Shown here in pieces: positions 1 to 21,600 of a stretch of DNA of 64,000 nt. Both the position numbers and the translations under genes were made by a program. Within the stretch, counting starts at the first letter, position 1, and each line of letters begins with the position of its first letter. The notes under the pieces are model-generated. The model worked only from the letters and a program-made list of their open reading frames with translations, was not told the origin of the DNA and did no database searches. Source of the DNA: Vitellaria paradoxa. Taxonomy: Eukaryota > Streptophyta > Magnoliopsida > Ericales > Sapotaceae. Location of the stretch: contig CM034242.1 in NCBI GenBank assembly GCA_019916065.1, forward strand, positions 45,196,626 to 45,260,625, read 5' to 3'.

Positions 1-9622
<9,622 letters not shown>

Positions 9623-9770
9623 TTACGTGAAATCCTTCCCAATTCGAACTCTCTCTCTACATATACGTATATGTAGGTTATGTGATAAGTATAAGGTGGG
9701 AGTAAAATGGTGGAAGAGTGAGTATATATGGCCTCTCTCCGGCGTCTGTCGCCGTCCGGGCTGGCGGTAG

Positions 9771-9781
9771 ACTCCCTCCCT

Positions 9782-9818
<37 letters not shown>

Positions 9819-9829
9819 CCTCTCTCTTA
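9771..9829. repeat. CT-rich tract upstream of CDC5
   Basis: Run of CCCT and CT units about 250 bp upstream of the CDC5 start codon. On the gene strand it is GA-rich, as often seen in plant core promoters and 5' leaders. No TATA box could be chosen with confidence. Confidence 0.5.
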
Positions 9830-9954
9830 TCGCGGCGGTGAGCTAATAATATGGATTACGTTTCGACCCGGAATCAAAATTGGACGCAGGAGCGGATTAT
9901 TTTCATAAAAAGTTACCTTGCGCCCATCCGTGATTTGATTTAATTTCACTTTCT

Positions 9955-10262
9955 TTCCCTAATATTTTTAAAATACTATGTTTGGCCCTAATGCTGTCAA
10001 GGGGATATTATTTTCAATTACTCGTGCAATTTTAATGTTTGAGATTACTGCAGCCATTTTATGTAACATAATCCTATTTTCAAATTCTACTAAGGTAGGG
10101 CACGTTCTTCCCTTTATATTTTTAAATTACTACGTTTGGCCCTAATTGTGTTAAGGGGAATATTATTTTTAATTATGATCATACAATTTTGATAATTAGA
10201 ATTACAGTTACAAATTTATATAGTATAATCTCATTTTCAAATGTTACTAAAGTAAATTCACA
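9955..10262. repeat. Diverged tandem duplication, period about 155 bp
   Basis: Two head-to-tail copies, each with a version of CTAYGTTTGGCCCTAAT (about 9976 and 10131), then TTAAGGGGAATATTATTTT-like sequence and TCTCATTTTCAAATKYTACTAA. The copies have diverged by substitutions and small indels. They lie upstream of CDC5 and do not look coding. Confidence 0.55.
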
Positions 10263-11901
10263 TTATTATTTTTTTCTATTTTTATTATCTCTTCATCAAA
10301 TTATTCTTATATTTTTTCCCTATTTATAGAGATTGGAATAAAAAAGATAAAAAATATTATAACACCTAATTTAAATAGTCAATCCTTACTTCTTAATCCC
10401 CTTAGATTCTTAAGTAGCACAATAATTGCAAATTAAAAAGACATAATTCATTACTTTTTTCCTCCTTAAATTAAAGGTTTAATTAAATTTGTGAATATGG
10501 GCAAGAGGGTGATGATGGTTTTTGAATGTAGTGATAATGTTTAGGTGCACTTGTGTGTGTGTGTTGGGGGGTAATTAAACTTAATGACATAACGATAGTA
10601 ACTAGTAATCAGATTATAAATAAAGTAAACGTTCGACAAGTTACTTGTGAACAAACTCGTTAAAAGTATGTTTTATATTTATTTGATAAGATAAATGAAC
10701 AAATTGAAACACATTTTTAAGACTTAATAAAGATAATGATCAAGTTCGTTTATTGTTTGCAAACATTCTTATAATTAGATTAATTAATATTGTTTTAATA
10801 AGTTAACTCTTTTTTAATAACAATTAGATTAGTTAAACTTTATTGTTTATTAATTTATAATTTATTTATTAAATTTGTTCGTTAAATTTGCTCGTTAATA
10901 GACTCGTGAATAAACTTGATTTTAAGTTTAATTTGCAAATATACTTAATTTAAACTCACCAATAAATTTAACAAACAAGTTTAAACACACTTGTTCAAAA
11001 CACATCTTGAACTCGAGGTTATAGTAAATCTAGCAAACAAAATTAAACATGCTTATGCTCAATTTGATTTCGCTTGTTTGAAGTCTTTGAAGTCCTAGTC
11101 AATAAACGGAATTAAAAATAATGGGTATAAATGTTAGCTTAAAGGTTACGAAAGGGTGTGATTAGTCGCTTAATGTTATTTTAATATGCATATTTCGTAT
11201 CTTTAATTGAATTTTAAAGGCTAATTGTATAATTTGGAACAGAAAATTGCGTATAATTTTTTTATTATTATTTTCAAGAAAAAAAAAATTATGCAATCAG
11301 TGAAAAAAGGAAACTAATACTCAAAAGCCTTTAACGACCTAAATGTTTGCGTGGTCAGCTGAATGCTAATAGTATTAGTAACTGCTTTTTGAGCATTAAC
11401 GACCGCCATCTACATACTAATAGTGCTGTTTTTAGTAGTGAGTACTAAATTTGCATCCACTGATATCAAGACCAAAATTCTGCATTAAAAACAACTAGAA
11501 GACTTTTACAATCACCAGCGAAAAGGCCTCCCTTAACCTAAGAAGCCAGGAACAAAAAATTAAAACAAAAAACCAAAAACGTGCTTGCTATCAAAAGTTC
11601 AGCATCGGCATACAAAATAATCTCCCTAAATTTTTATCACTGCCAGTTTTTGTCGAGGGGCTTCTGGTTATCAAGTTCATCATGACAAGTGAGAACCCAA
11701 TCCCCCCGGGGGGGGGGGGGGGGGAGAGTAGCATTCAGTCAAAAATTCAAGAGGATAAAACCTATACCTTCTCTTTCCCCTTTTCTCTCTTTAAATTGAA
11801 AACTTCGGTTCATCTCACAAAATTTGATGCCAAAGCAACACAACAATTTCGCCAATACTAACAACTTTCTATCTCATCCCTCAGCGCATGAGATCAACCC
11901 G
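10263..11901. other. AT-rich intergenic DNA between CPP1-like 3' end and CDC5
   Basis: No gene seen. At 10610-11100 the DNA repeats motifs such as AACTCGTTAA, TTCGTTTATT and CTCGTTAATAGACTCG, resembling subterminal repeats of a decayed DNA transposon. At about 11270-11440 a CACTA-like end is visible: 11429-11440 reads CACTACTAAAAA when reversed. No matching left end was found. A poly-G run lies near 11707-11724. Confidence 0.4.
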
Positions 11902-12620
11902 TTATCTGTAAAATGATGCCATAATGCAGAGCATGACCGCCGTTGCAGCAGTGACAAACAGTTCCTGCACAAGAGAATCACAATGCAAATAAAAAGTGGG
12001 TAGTACATGGCTTGAGAAACCCAATAACATATAAAAGTAGGGGCCTTAATCTTAAAACTTAGGCATTAAAGTGAGAGAAACCATTTCTTATAAGATAATT
12101 AATTTTTCTCATGGGCCGACGTAGGACAATTTCTAACAGCCTTTCTCACGCTGACCCGCATGGACATAAGTACAGCGTAAATTATTATGAAACTCAGTTG
12201 AAAACCCGCTCTAATACCATGTTAAGTCACCAATTGTCCCAAAAAGTTAAACTATTAGGAAATGGCTCTAACAATATATATCAAGCTATTTCAACAATAT
12301 GGAATATCCCCTTCCATGCCCATATGGGTATGAGTAGAGATATTATGTAAGGGTAAGGGTAAAGGCAAGACGGATCCTATCCATACCCTACCGATTTCCA
12401 TCCCTAAGCATGACACATGGAAATGCAGAAATCAGATACACAGAATTCTAAGGCAAGAGTATCACGTCAAATACTCTTATGTAAGTATATTCCTCCATGA
12501 AAGAGGTTAATATTAATACCTGGTTATTATATAAGAAAACGGGAATGTAACTGCCAACAAACTCAATCAAATTCAGCAGACAAGTGAATCCCTGCAACAA
12601 ACACCCAAGCAATTTTGATG

Positions 12621-12663
<43 letters not shown>

Positions 12664-15600
12664 ATCTAATATAAGTGTCAACCACCTAAATTCAAATTTA
12701 AAACCAAATGAAAAAAATCAGCTTAGCAAGTTATGCACATTATCTTTCAATTGGCAATGTTGTGATGGGACAGGCATTGAATCACAGTTTGTAAACAAGT
12801 CAATCTAATCTGAGTTGGGCCCAACTGCTACTCTGAGGGAAATCATCACCACAAGATGACTGAATTGAAGCTACGTATGGCTAATGAAGGGTAAGCTCAT
12901 ATTTCATAAAGAAAAAACTATATGAAAACTACCACAATTATTAAAACCAAGCGAAAAAAACCCCATCCCAGTAAATGTGTGTGTGTGTGTGTGTGTTTGG
13001 GGGGGGGGGTATAGGCATAATATATATTCATACACTTCGGGCCTTAGATGTAATTGTGACTTCTCCCGTGTCTAGAATGGCCGCAAGGAGGCTGACGGAA
13101 GACGATAAAGATTTGCAATCTGCAGACAGTAGACAATTTCTATAGACTGGGAAAACTTTCTGGGAGTGAGTTGGTAGCCAAAGCACACCTAAGGCCATAG
13201 AAAGGGGATATTTCCAGAGAGGGTACAAACAAAGTTGTGACCAAGTCAACAAGTCTTTGTGATGAGGACATCATAGAGTTCTGTTCGAAATTTATTTTCT
13301 TTTATTTTATTTGTCATTATTATTATTATTATTATTTTAGATAGTTTATTCTGAGTAGGATTTCTGATAGATTGTAATCTTTAATTTGATTTTATCTTTA
13401 GTTATCTTGAGGACTTAATAGCCTATTTACAGACTTGAGATTATTAGGGTATAGGAGACTTGAATTTTGAAGATTATTGATTGGCATAATACTTGTGTTT
13501 TCTTTCTCTAATCTCTTCTTCTTCTTCTTCTAACTTCTTTCTCTCTCTCTCTCTCTCTCTTGCTCAATCCTTTTTTTTTTTTTTATTTGTTTTAATCTCT
13601 TTTGTATCACATCACTTTGTCTCAATTATTAGGAGGTAACCACATGAATCATTTCCTCCAACTGACACTATTAGAAGTCACATTTCTCAGTTAAGGCAAT
13701 TATATACTTTCTTTGCTGAACTCATGTCCTCTTGCATTTCATGTTCTTTTACCCTTAATGAGGATGATAACTGTCAATTGTGCATTAACTTACATTGCAT
13801 ACGACCATTCTATCTCAAACAGCTTCCACTCATTTCATCTTCAATAGAAGTCATTTACAACTTCCACTTAACTCCTAATATATTTCTGTTATTACATATT
13901 TTTTTGGTATTACAACTGTGAGCTATGTACTAATGCTCTAAGATGAATGGTCACAGACCTTGGGGATACCAAATATACATACACATGCATTTTTATTATC
14001 AATACATCAGATTCAGTTAGGCATTGGCATACCCCTGCATGGGAATTATTTTTAGGAGGTTCAGTTAAGATAGGTTATTCTTACATTATGCAACCAGAAT
14101 GCTCAAACTTCTATCAAGGACCAGTTAACCAAATGAAGTTCTAAAACTCCTCTAGGCATAAAAGCATCAAAGAGTAAGACAAAGTTGATGAAAATTAATA
14201 TAGTTATCCCGCTTGATTGTCAAATTTTTGATTGTCAAAAATATTTGCATTCAAGTAGAAGACTGATAGGGATTAGCCAGTTAGTGAGTGCACATGGGAA
14301 GTCTAAAAATGGTCCTTATCATATACCCTATGTTTCCCATGAACAGATATTTGATGAACACGTATCACTTTTGGAATTGTCATATTGAACCAGCATGATT
14401 CTAAAACCCTTTTGAGTCAGGAAATAAGATGACGGTCTGTTATTTACAATGGATCTACTATAGTGGTAAATGAAATCTTTCTAATTTAAATACGAGGTTC
14501 ACTTGTATCTACATGTTATCATATAATTTATGAAGTCCAGACGTACCAAAGATGAAACTGCTATACAACCAAAAACCAGTGCAAGAGAACGAAGCAGTCT
14601 TTTTCCCATTCTTAATGTTCGCCCTTCATCTTCGCCATCTTCCTGCAGCCAATACCCAATTAAACAATTGACAGTACCAAAACAATAGAATAGTTCAAGA
14701 TAAAAATTTCATAATTTTCCCCCAATAAGATGTCATTAAAGATGGAAACTGGCAATCTAAATTTCTATATGGAGGCACAACTCACCGTAAATGTTTGAGA
14801 TGTAGGTGTTTCGAAGGCTTTCAACTTTTCAAAAATCCGATATACAAAAACAAAGGCTAGAAACTGCAGAGGTTTCCATTCAGCGTTTCGCTTGAAAAAA
14901 ATCCAAGCAGTCTGCAGAAAGGCCAGATAGAAGTGAGAATCAACGGGTTAAAAATGGAAGAGAACAACAGTACCAAATCAACTACAACCTGAAACAATAA
15001 ATAAATCACTCTTCTATTCCATTGAGTAACACGCAATTACTTAATAATTTCCTTGTTAAGCAAGAAACAGAAGACACGTCATACAATCTAAAGTGGGTCA
15101 AAACTCAAATCTCGTCTTGAATCTCTAAAAATGACACTTCAAGTAACATGCAATAAAAAATAAATTTATAATAAATCATTTCCACCAAATAGGTTTTAGA
15201 CAATAGTCTTCTGTCATGCACATCAACCACTTCTCGACATATGTATAACCAAAATTCAGCTTCTCTACAACTAAACCATCATTATATACTTCAGCTCTCT
15301 GCAACCAGACTGGAAAAATATTCAGAAGATAAACTTCAGTAAAATGAATTAGCCCACTACTAAGGTATTTTGGATAATTAGAATATGAGAATCTTTTTGT
15401 TGCCCCAAAACAATAGCAGAAATAAATTGGCACCGGGTATATTGGCCACTACAAAATAGTTGGCAAAAACTGAAATAGGAACAAAAACAAATGACACGAC
15501 AACTGCAAAATTTGTAGTTGAAGTTCTAAGAACATGAATTTCAACCGAGTTCTCTGACTTATTGAATTTTGAAGAGAGTTGTGTAATTCTTAACACGCAA

Positions 15601-18600
15601 CTCCAGAATTCACAACCCTCTTAAACGCATCTGTTGAATTTAATTTTCATTTTGTCATTAACTATCAATTTGTAATTCTTTTCTATAAGTATATGCATGC
15701 GTAGATATTAGTTTCTGTAGCTATGCATATGCTGTTCTTTTTTATACTTCCTATGCCAGAAGCTAATTGGTAGTGCTTAAGACAGTACTCCTCCCCCCCC
15801 CTCCCCCAAAAAAAACAGACACCAGTTGAAGAAATAGAAAGAAATGAACTGGATATTCAATGATGCAACATTAGCACATTCACCCATAGAAAGAGAATGA
15901 AATTAGAATTTCAGGCATATACATATCATTTTAGTATCCGTATGGGTCATTGGGGGAAAAAAAATGCACATGCTAATAAAAACATAACAAAGAATTTCAC
16001 CACTTACAAATACAGCAGATATTGCCATGTTGATACGTATATCATTAACACTGGACTTGGTGAACCTGAAAGCACGACATGCACTGGATTAAAGAACTAA
16101 ACAATTTGCAACAGGAACCAATACTAACAGATATCTCTAGGCTGATACATGAAAATGCTAGACAAGATAAACCCAAAACCACAGCGTGCACTGGGTTAGA
16201 TAACTCCATAATCTTGCAAAAGCACTACAATAAACAGTCTCCCTATTGGTATGGGAGGGAGGCATTGGACAATTAGACGAGAATAACTTGTGCATTTAGA
16301 GAAACAGCTAATGTGGGTATTATAAGTAGAAGACACAATGTGCAATTTTCAAAAGCTTGTGCAAAACTTCCCTTTCAAATTTCAAGAATTTTAATAACAG
16401 GTGCTTATCACTTAACAGTCTAGTACCTGGCTAATCATTTTAATGTACTTATTCAAGCATGGTTGAGTGATTAATCCTATGTGGTTCAATACATAGATAG
16501 TGATGCAACAAATGCTATGTAGACATGCCCAGGAAGAGCTTTGAAACAGGAAACAGAAACATAAACACAACAAAGAAGTAAAGCATGGAAATGGATATAC
16601 AAACACAATTATTACAACCCATTTTATCCTTTTTTATTTTTTTTTTAAACAAGCAATATATTATTAAAAGTGGAAAGGATTTATATAGGTGACCCAAACT
16701 AATTTGGGACTAAAGACTTTTTTAAGTTGTGTAGCAGAGAGGAAAACAAAAAGAAAGAGGACAAGGAGTCCACGAAGAAAGGGAAAGAAAATGATAAAAG
16801 AAACAGATGGAAACATCACAGGAAAAAAAAATATGTAGAGATCCTAAGTCTAAATGCTGAATTCTTCCCGGGTGGACTTGATAAGAAAGAGAGCAATTTC
16901 TTTTAAGCCTAGAGTGACTGAAGCTCACAGACAAGCCAAAAATTTGATTCCATCCCACAAATATTCAAAATCTTTGTTAGAATCTTCAAATTTTCAGTCC
17001 AGAAAACCCAAAGTAAAGCAAACACTCCAAACTCCCTAAGACTAAGAGTCTTGGCCTTGCCCCCCTCCCTCCTCTTCCTCTTGTCTTGCCAAGATTGCGA
17101 GACCCAAAATTTTGTAATCAACAAGTCAAAGCCAATTTGGAGCATACCTAACATTCACCCCTTGCAAAGAAGGGTTTCCCCCACAAAGTAAAGGCTAGAG
17201 GCCAATGCAGGAATAGATGGTCAAACAATCACGACACTTCTTTACACACGGTGCATCAATTTGTTTGGAGAGAAAATATAGGCCTTCGTTTTAAAGGTTG
17301 CTGATTATCTTGTGCGCCATGTGCCAAAACAATAATTTTCAAGGGTACTTTTTGATGAGGACATCATCTAGATTTTTATTTCTTTTATTATTATTATTAT
17401 TTTATTTATTATTTGGGCCCATTTGTTTTGGGCTTTATTAATAATGAGTTTATATTATTAGAGGTTATTTGGACCCATTTGTTTTTGGGCTATTTTAGTA
17501 TCGGTTTATTTTATTTTAGGCCTTTTGTGTTAGGCCCATGATGTTTTCTATTTAAACCCTAATTAGGGTTAACAGAAGAGGATTGATGATTGATTGATTG
17601 ATTGAATAATATTGGTGGCTGTGTTTTTCTTTCCCCTCTTTTCTTCTAATTCTTCTTATCTTCTTCTCTGCTTTCTTCTTTCTCTTGCTTTCTCTCTATT
17701 CTTTCTTTACTTTCAATTGTTGTTCCGCATCAACTTGGTATCAGAGCGAATCCCTGGTGCAAAAAAAAAAAAATATATCAAATCACCGTTTTCAGCCGTG
17801 AGAAAAAAAAACCCTAGCCGCTGCCGCCGCCGCCGCCGCCATACACGTACGCGTACGCGTCGTCACCCTCAAGACTTTCGTATACACTTTCGTGTATTTC
17901 CGGTTACACCCAGCTCCGGCAACCTACACCACCGGAATCACCTACCTCCGGCGAACTCACCGGTGACCCCAACAACCTCCGGCGATTTTTCCGGCGAAGT
18001 CCAGCAACACCACCTGCCTCTAGTGTACTCCCAGGTGACCCCGGTGACCTCCAGCGACCTTCGGCACCTTTTCCGGCGAACCTCCGGCGACTTCCGGCAA
18101 ACCTTGGCGACTTTCGATAAATTCCAGAATACTCTGTCAATCTATTTTGGCAAATTTTAAGCAACAAGACAACCGACTACTTATTCGGATGTTTCAAAAG
18201 TGAACACTTTATATAGTTTGAAGGAAAGGTTTGGATTAGATACAATTCTCTCATTGTTAATTATGATAAATGCTTATATCATATGGCACCATGAATTGCA
18301 TAAATTTGAACTTGAACCTTGCCTATTTGTTTCATTTATCCTACTTCATATTTCCCTTTTGAATTTAGTTAATTGTTGCCCATCTTAAAAAAAAAAAAAA
18401 AATCACTCACCCATTGCTTGCCTAAATTATTTGTTGAGTTTCATTTATTAGATTTGTTATTCCTATTTTAAACATATTAGGATTTTATATTTTTATTACT
18501 TTCTTTTTCAATTTTCTTTAATATCAGCATTAAAAAAAAAAAAAAATTACTTCTGCCCTTTTGCCATGAATTTCAAAAACCAACTATATTGGAATAATAA

Positions 18601-21600
18601 AGTAGGACTTCATTCTATTCATCAAACTTACGTCAAAGATCCTCCCTATTTTGGTGGCACTATCGATCCTCCTGAGTTTCTTGACTGGGTAGATGATATC
18701 GAATATATTTTTAACTATCACGACCTGTCTGATGACCAATGTATTCGTCTGGCCAAAACAAGATTGACCAATTATGCTAGAGAGTATTGGCAAACAGTTG
18801 AGTTATACCATAGACATGTTACTCAATGGGCTTTGATGAAACAAATTTTGAGTGATCGATTTGTTCCTAAAAGTTTTATAGATAAGGCATAGTCTCAGTT
18901 AATGCGTCTTAAACAGGAGGATTCTTCTGTTGATGACTATTTTGATCAATTTAAAACTCTTAGGAAGTGGTCTAACTTTCAAAATGAGCATTGTGCCATC
19001 AGTAGATTTGTTCTTGGGCTAAGGCCTTGCATCCGTGAGGTAGTTCAGCGATACACTCATAAGACGTTAAATGAAACTTATTCCAAAGCTTTAGAAATTG
19101 AAAAATATTATAAGTTTGATTCTTATGAGTCTATGTCAAAGTCAAAGTGCCTTATACAAACTATTGAGTTACAACGTCCATCTCCTAAACCTGGCGCCCC
19201 TATTGTTTCTGTTGATACTTCTGATTCTCTTATTAATTCTCCTCTTTTGACACTTGATCATGTTGAGTCACCAAATCCTCAAAATGTGTCTAAAGTAGTT
19301 GAATTGGTTCCACCGTCATCTTACCTTGATTTTGTTGATTTATTTGAGGACATCATGAATAATGATCGTCAAGATTACATAGACTTTATCATTGGTGATA
19401 GTTATTTTTTCAGGGGATATTATTTAAGCATCTTAAGAGTTTTACTTAGTGACTTCATCAGTTGGGAGTTCTTTGAGTCTATGTCCAAGTTGTTCTTCCG
19501 TGAGATTACTCAGTTGCATGAATCCTCCTCACTTCTAGCGTATAACAGAGGCATTCTTGTATATATTGAACAATTTCTCTTACAAGTTATGCGTAGCATC
19601 TCTTACCGCTATTCTATTGATCTCATTGAGTTTCCAGCAACTTATTCTTCTTTGAGAGATTCTAATTTGACAAGTTCATTTGCATCCTCCCTCGTCATTT
19701 TCTCTCAACCATGTATTCCACCCTTTTTTAATAATGCTGATATTAATTGAAAAATTGGTTTGAGTAATAATTATTATAAATTTCCTACTTATGTTATTGA
19801 TAAGAATAAAGAATTTAATGGATGTAACTTAATGATGACTTATGCATTGCATACTTACTACCTCATATCGTCTTGCCAAAATTTGCATGTCAAAAATATT
19901 GGGCCATTCTATATCCTTTGTGATCCTAGTCCCAATGCAATTTTTTTCACTTTGCCATGTGATATGAGTTTTGTCGTAATTTGGCATGTGGAGAACTTGT
20001 TATCTTGTGGAGGCATCTTTGGGCCTCAAATATTGTCTGCAGGTTATGGAGATATTTTTATGCCGGTTCCGGTTCCTCCACCTCTTCAGCGTTGCCTATC
20101 TGTGTTCGATGTTGAGGATCTCATTTTCCTTCAACTCCAAAGATGTTTTGTCAAGTGAAAAATGCGACATGATAATAGTGCCAAGTTTTCAACTCGACGG
20201 AGTCGAGTTCTTCTCAGTCCGGGAGAGTTGATGAGGACATCATCTAGATTTTTATTTCTTTTATTAGTATTATTATTTTATTTATTATTTGGGCCCATTT
20301 GTTTTGGGCTTTATTAATAATGAGTTTATATTATTAGAGGTTATTTGGACCCATTTGTTTTTGGGCTATTTTAGTATCGGTTTATTTTATTTTAGGCCTT
20401 TTGTGTTAGGCCCATGATGTTTTCTATTTAAACCCTAATTAGGGTTAACAGAAGAGGATTGATGATTGATTGATTGATTGAATAATATTGGTGGCTGTGT
20501 TTTTCTTTCCCCTCTTTTCTTCTAATTCTTCTTATCTTCTTCTCTGCTTTCTTCTTTCTCTTGCTTTCTCTCTATTCTTTCTTTACTTTCAATTGTTGTT
20601 CCGCATCACTTTTGCTCTCAAGATCAACCTAGGAGAAGGAAAAAGAGGAAGAGTACATTCCAGAATTTTCAAGGAATTGTAAGAGTGCCTTCCAGAATTT
20701 CCAATAGTCCACGAAGTCCTAACAGGAATAGAGTTTATAATAACACATCCATCCAAAAGAGACAACAGATCTGAGGTTTCTCGATCGTCAAGGTTCAGGA
20801 GAAAATTGAAATTTCAAGAGATTGGGAAGGGAGGAGAATTAGGAGTAATCATTGAAGAGATGGTCGAAATATGGATGTTGGATAACACACAAAGTCTGGG
20901 AAATGAAACAGAAAATGAAGTATCACCCCTCCTACAGTCTTTCCAAAAAAGAATTTACTCCCTATCACCAACAACCCATTTAGTGAACTAAGAAAATTAC
21001 TTGAAAACATGTGAGATGAATTTCCAATGGTTTTTTTAGGGGCGCCCTTTTCAACAGTTCTAGAATCCCAACCATTATTCCAGGAGTCATATTTACTTTT
21101 GACCACTAGATGCCACAAGGACTCTTGTACTCCATAACCCCCTTACACATACCTTCCTCCAATTGATTGGAAACTCATCACCCATCAACCATTTATTCCA
21201 CTTTTTTCCAGAATTTGTCATTCAAACAATTTTTGGATAGATACTTCATTATTTTTAAACCGGTTTTTTCAAAAGATATTACTCAGCATTAATTACATGT
21301 CATATGCATTCCCAGGTTGTCAAACAAGTCTCATCCATTTTTCCTTCTCTTTTTTTTTTTTTCTCCCAAAAAAAAAAATTGAGAGAAAAGAATGCTAAAT
21401 CTCCACAGATTTGTTGGAACATCCATGTGACATCTGCCATAGATATACTTGCACTGCCAAAATAGCCTCATTACTTATGATGCATCCAACAAAGAAAAAT
21501 TCAAGAAGTACCAAAAACAGACTGATAAACAGAGCTTACAAACAGTACGATTTTCTAATGCTATCATGAAATGCAAAGACAGACCTTGGCCCCCATGGTA

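Larger units (their letters stand above)
17353..20608 (+). mobile_element. Gag-only LTR retrotransposon (TR-GAG type), young
   Basis: Complete 3256-bp element: two 380-bp LTRs (17353-17732 and 20229-20608), 5-bp TSD CTTTT, a primer-binding site three bases after the 5' LTR, and a purine-rich GGGAGAG before the 3' LTR. The internal 2.5 kb holds a GC-rich leader and a gag-like frame. I find no protease, reverse transcriptase, RNase H or integrase motif, so it must rely on another element. This matches the TR-GAG class of plant non-autonomous elements. By eye the LTRs differ at one base (T to G, near 17387 versus 20263), implying recent insertion. It sits antisense in CPP1-like intron 5, inside an older LINE relic. 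Confidence 0.9.

Noticed and set aside
12297..12410. hAT element end (TTAGGGATGG on the minus strand)
   Set aside because: One end-like motif and GGGTAAGGGTA units only; no partner end or 8-bp duplication.
12448..12808. Lys- and Phe-rich small frames
   Set aside because: Translations of the poly-A/poly-T run and CPP1-like exon 9 in wrong context.
17353..17732. CCCTAATTAGGGTT in the LTR as telomeric repeat
   Set aside because: A single short palindrome present in both LTRs; no telomeric array.
17612..18160. 182-codon frame across the LTR and leader
   Set aside because: Crosses the LTR boundary and arises from CT-rich and CCG-rich repeats; no domain.
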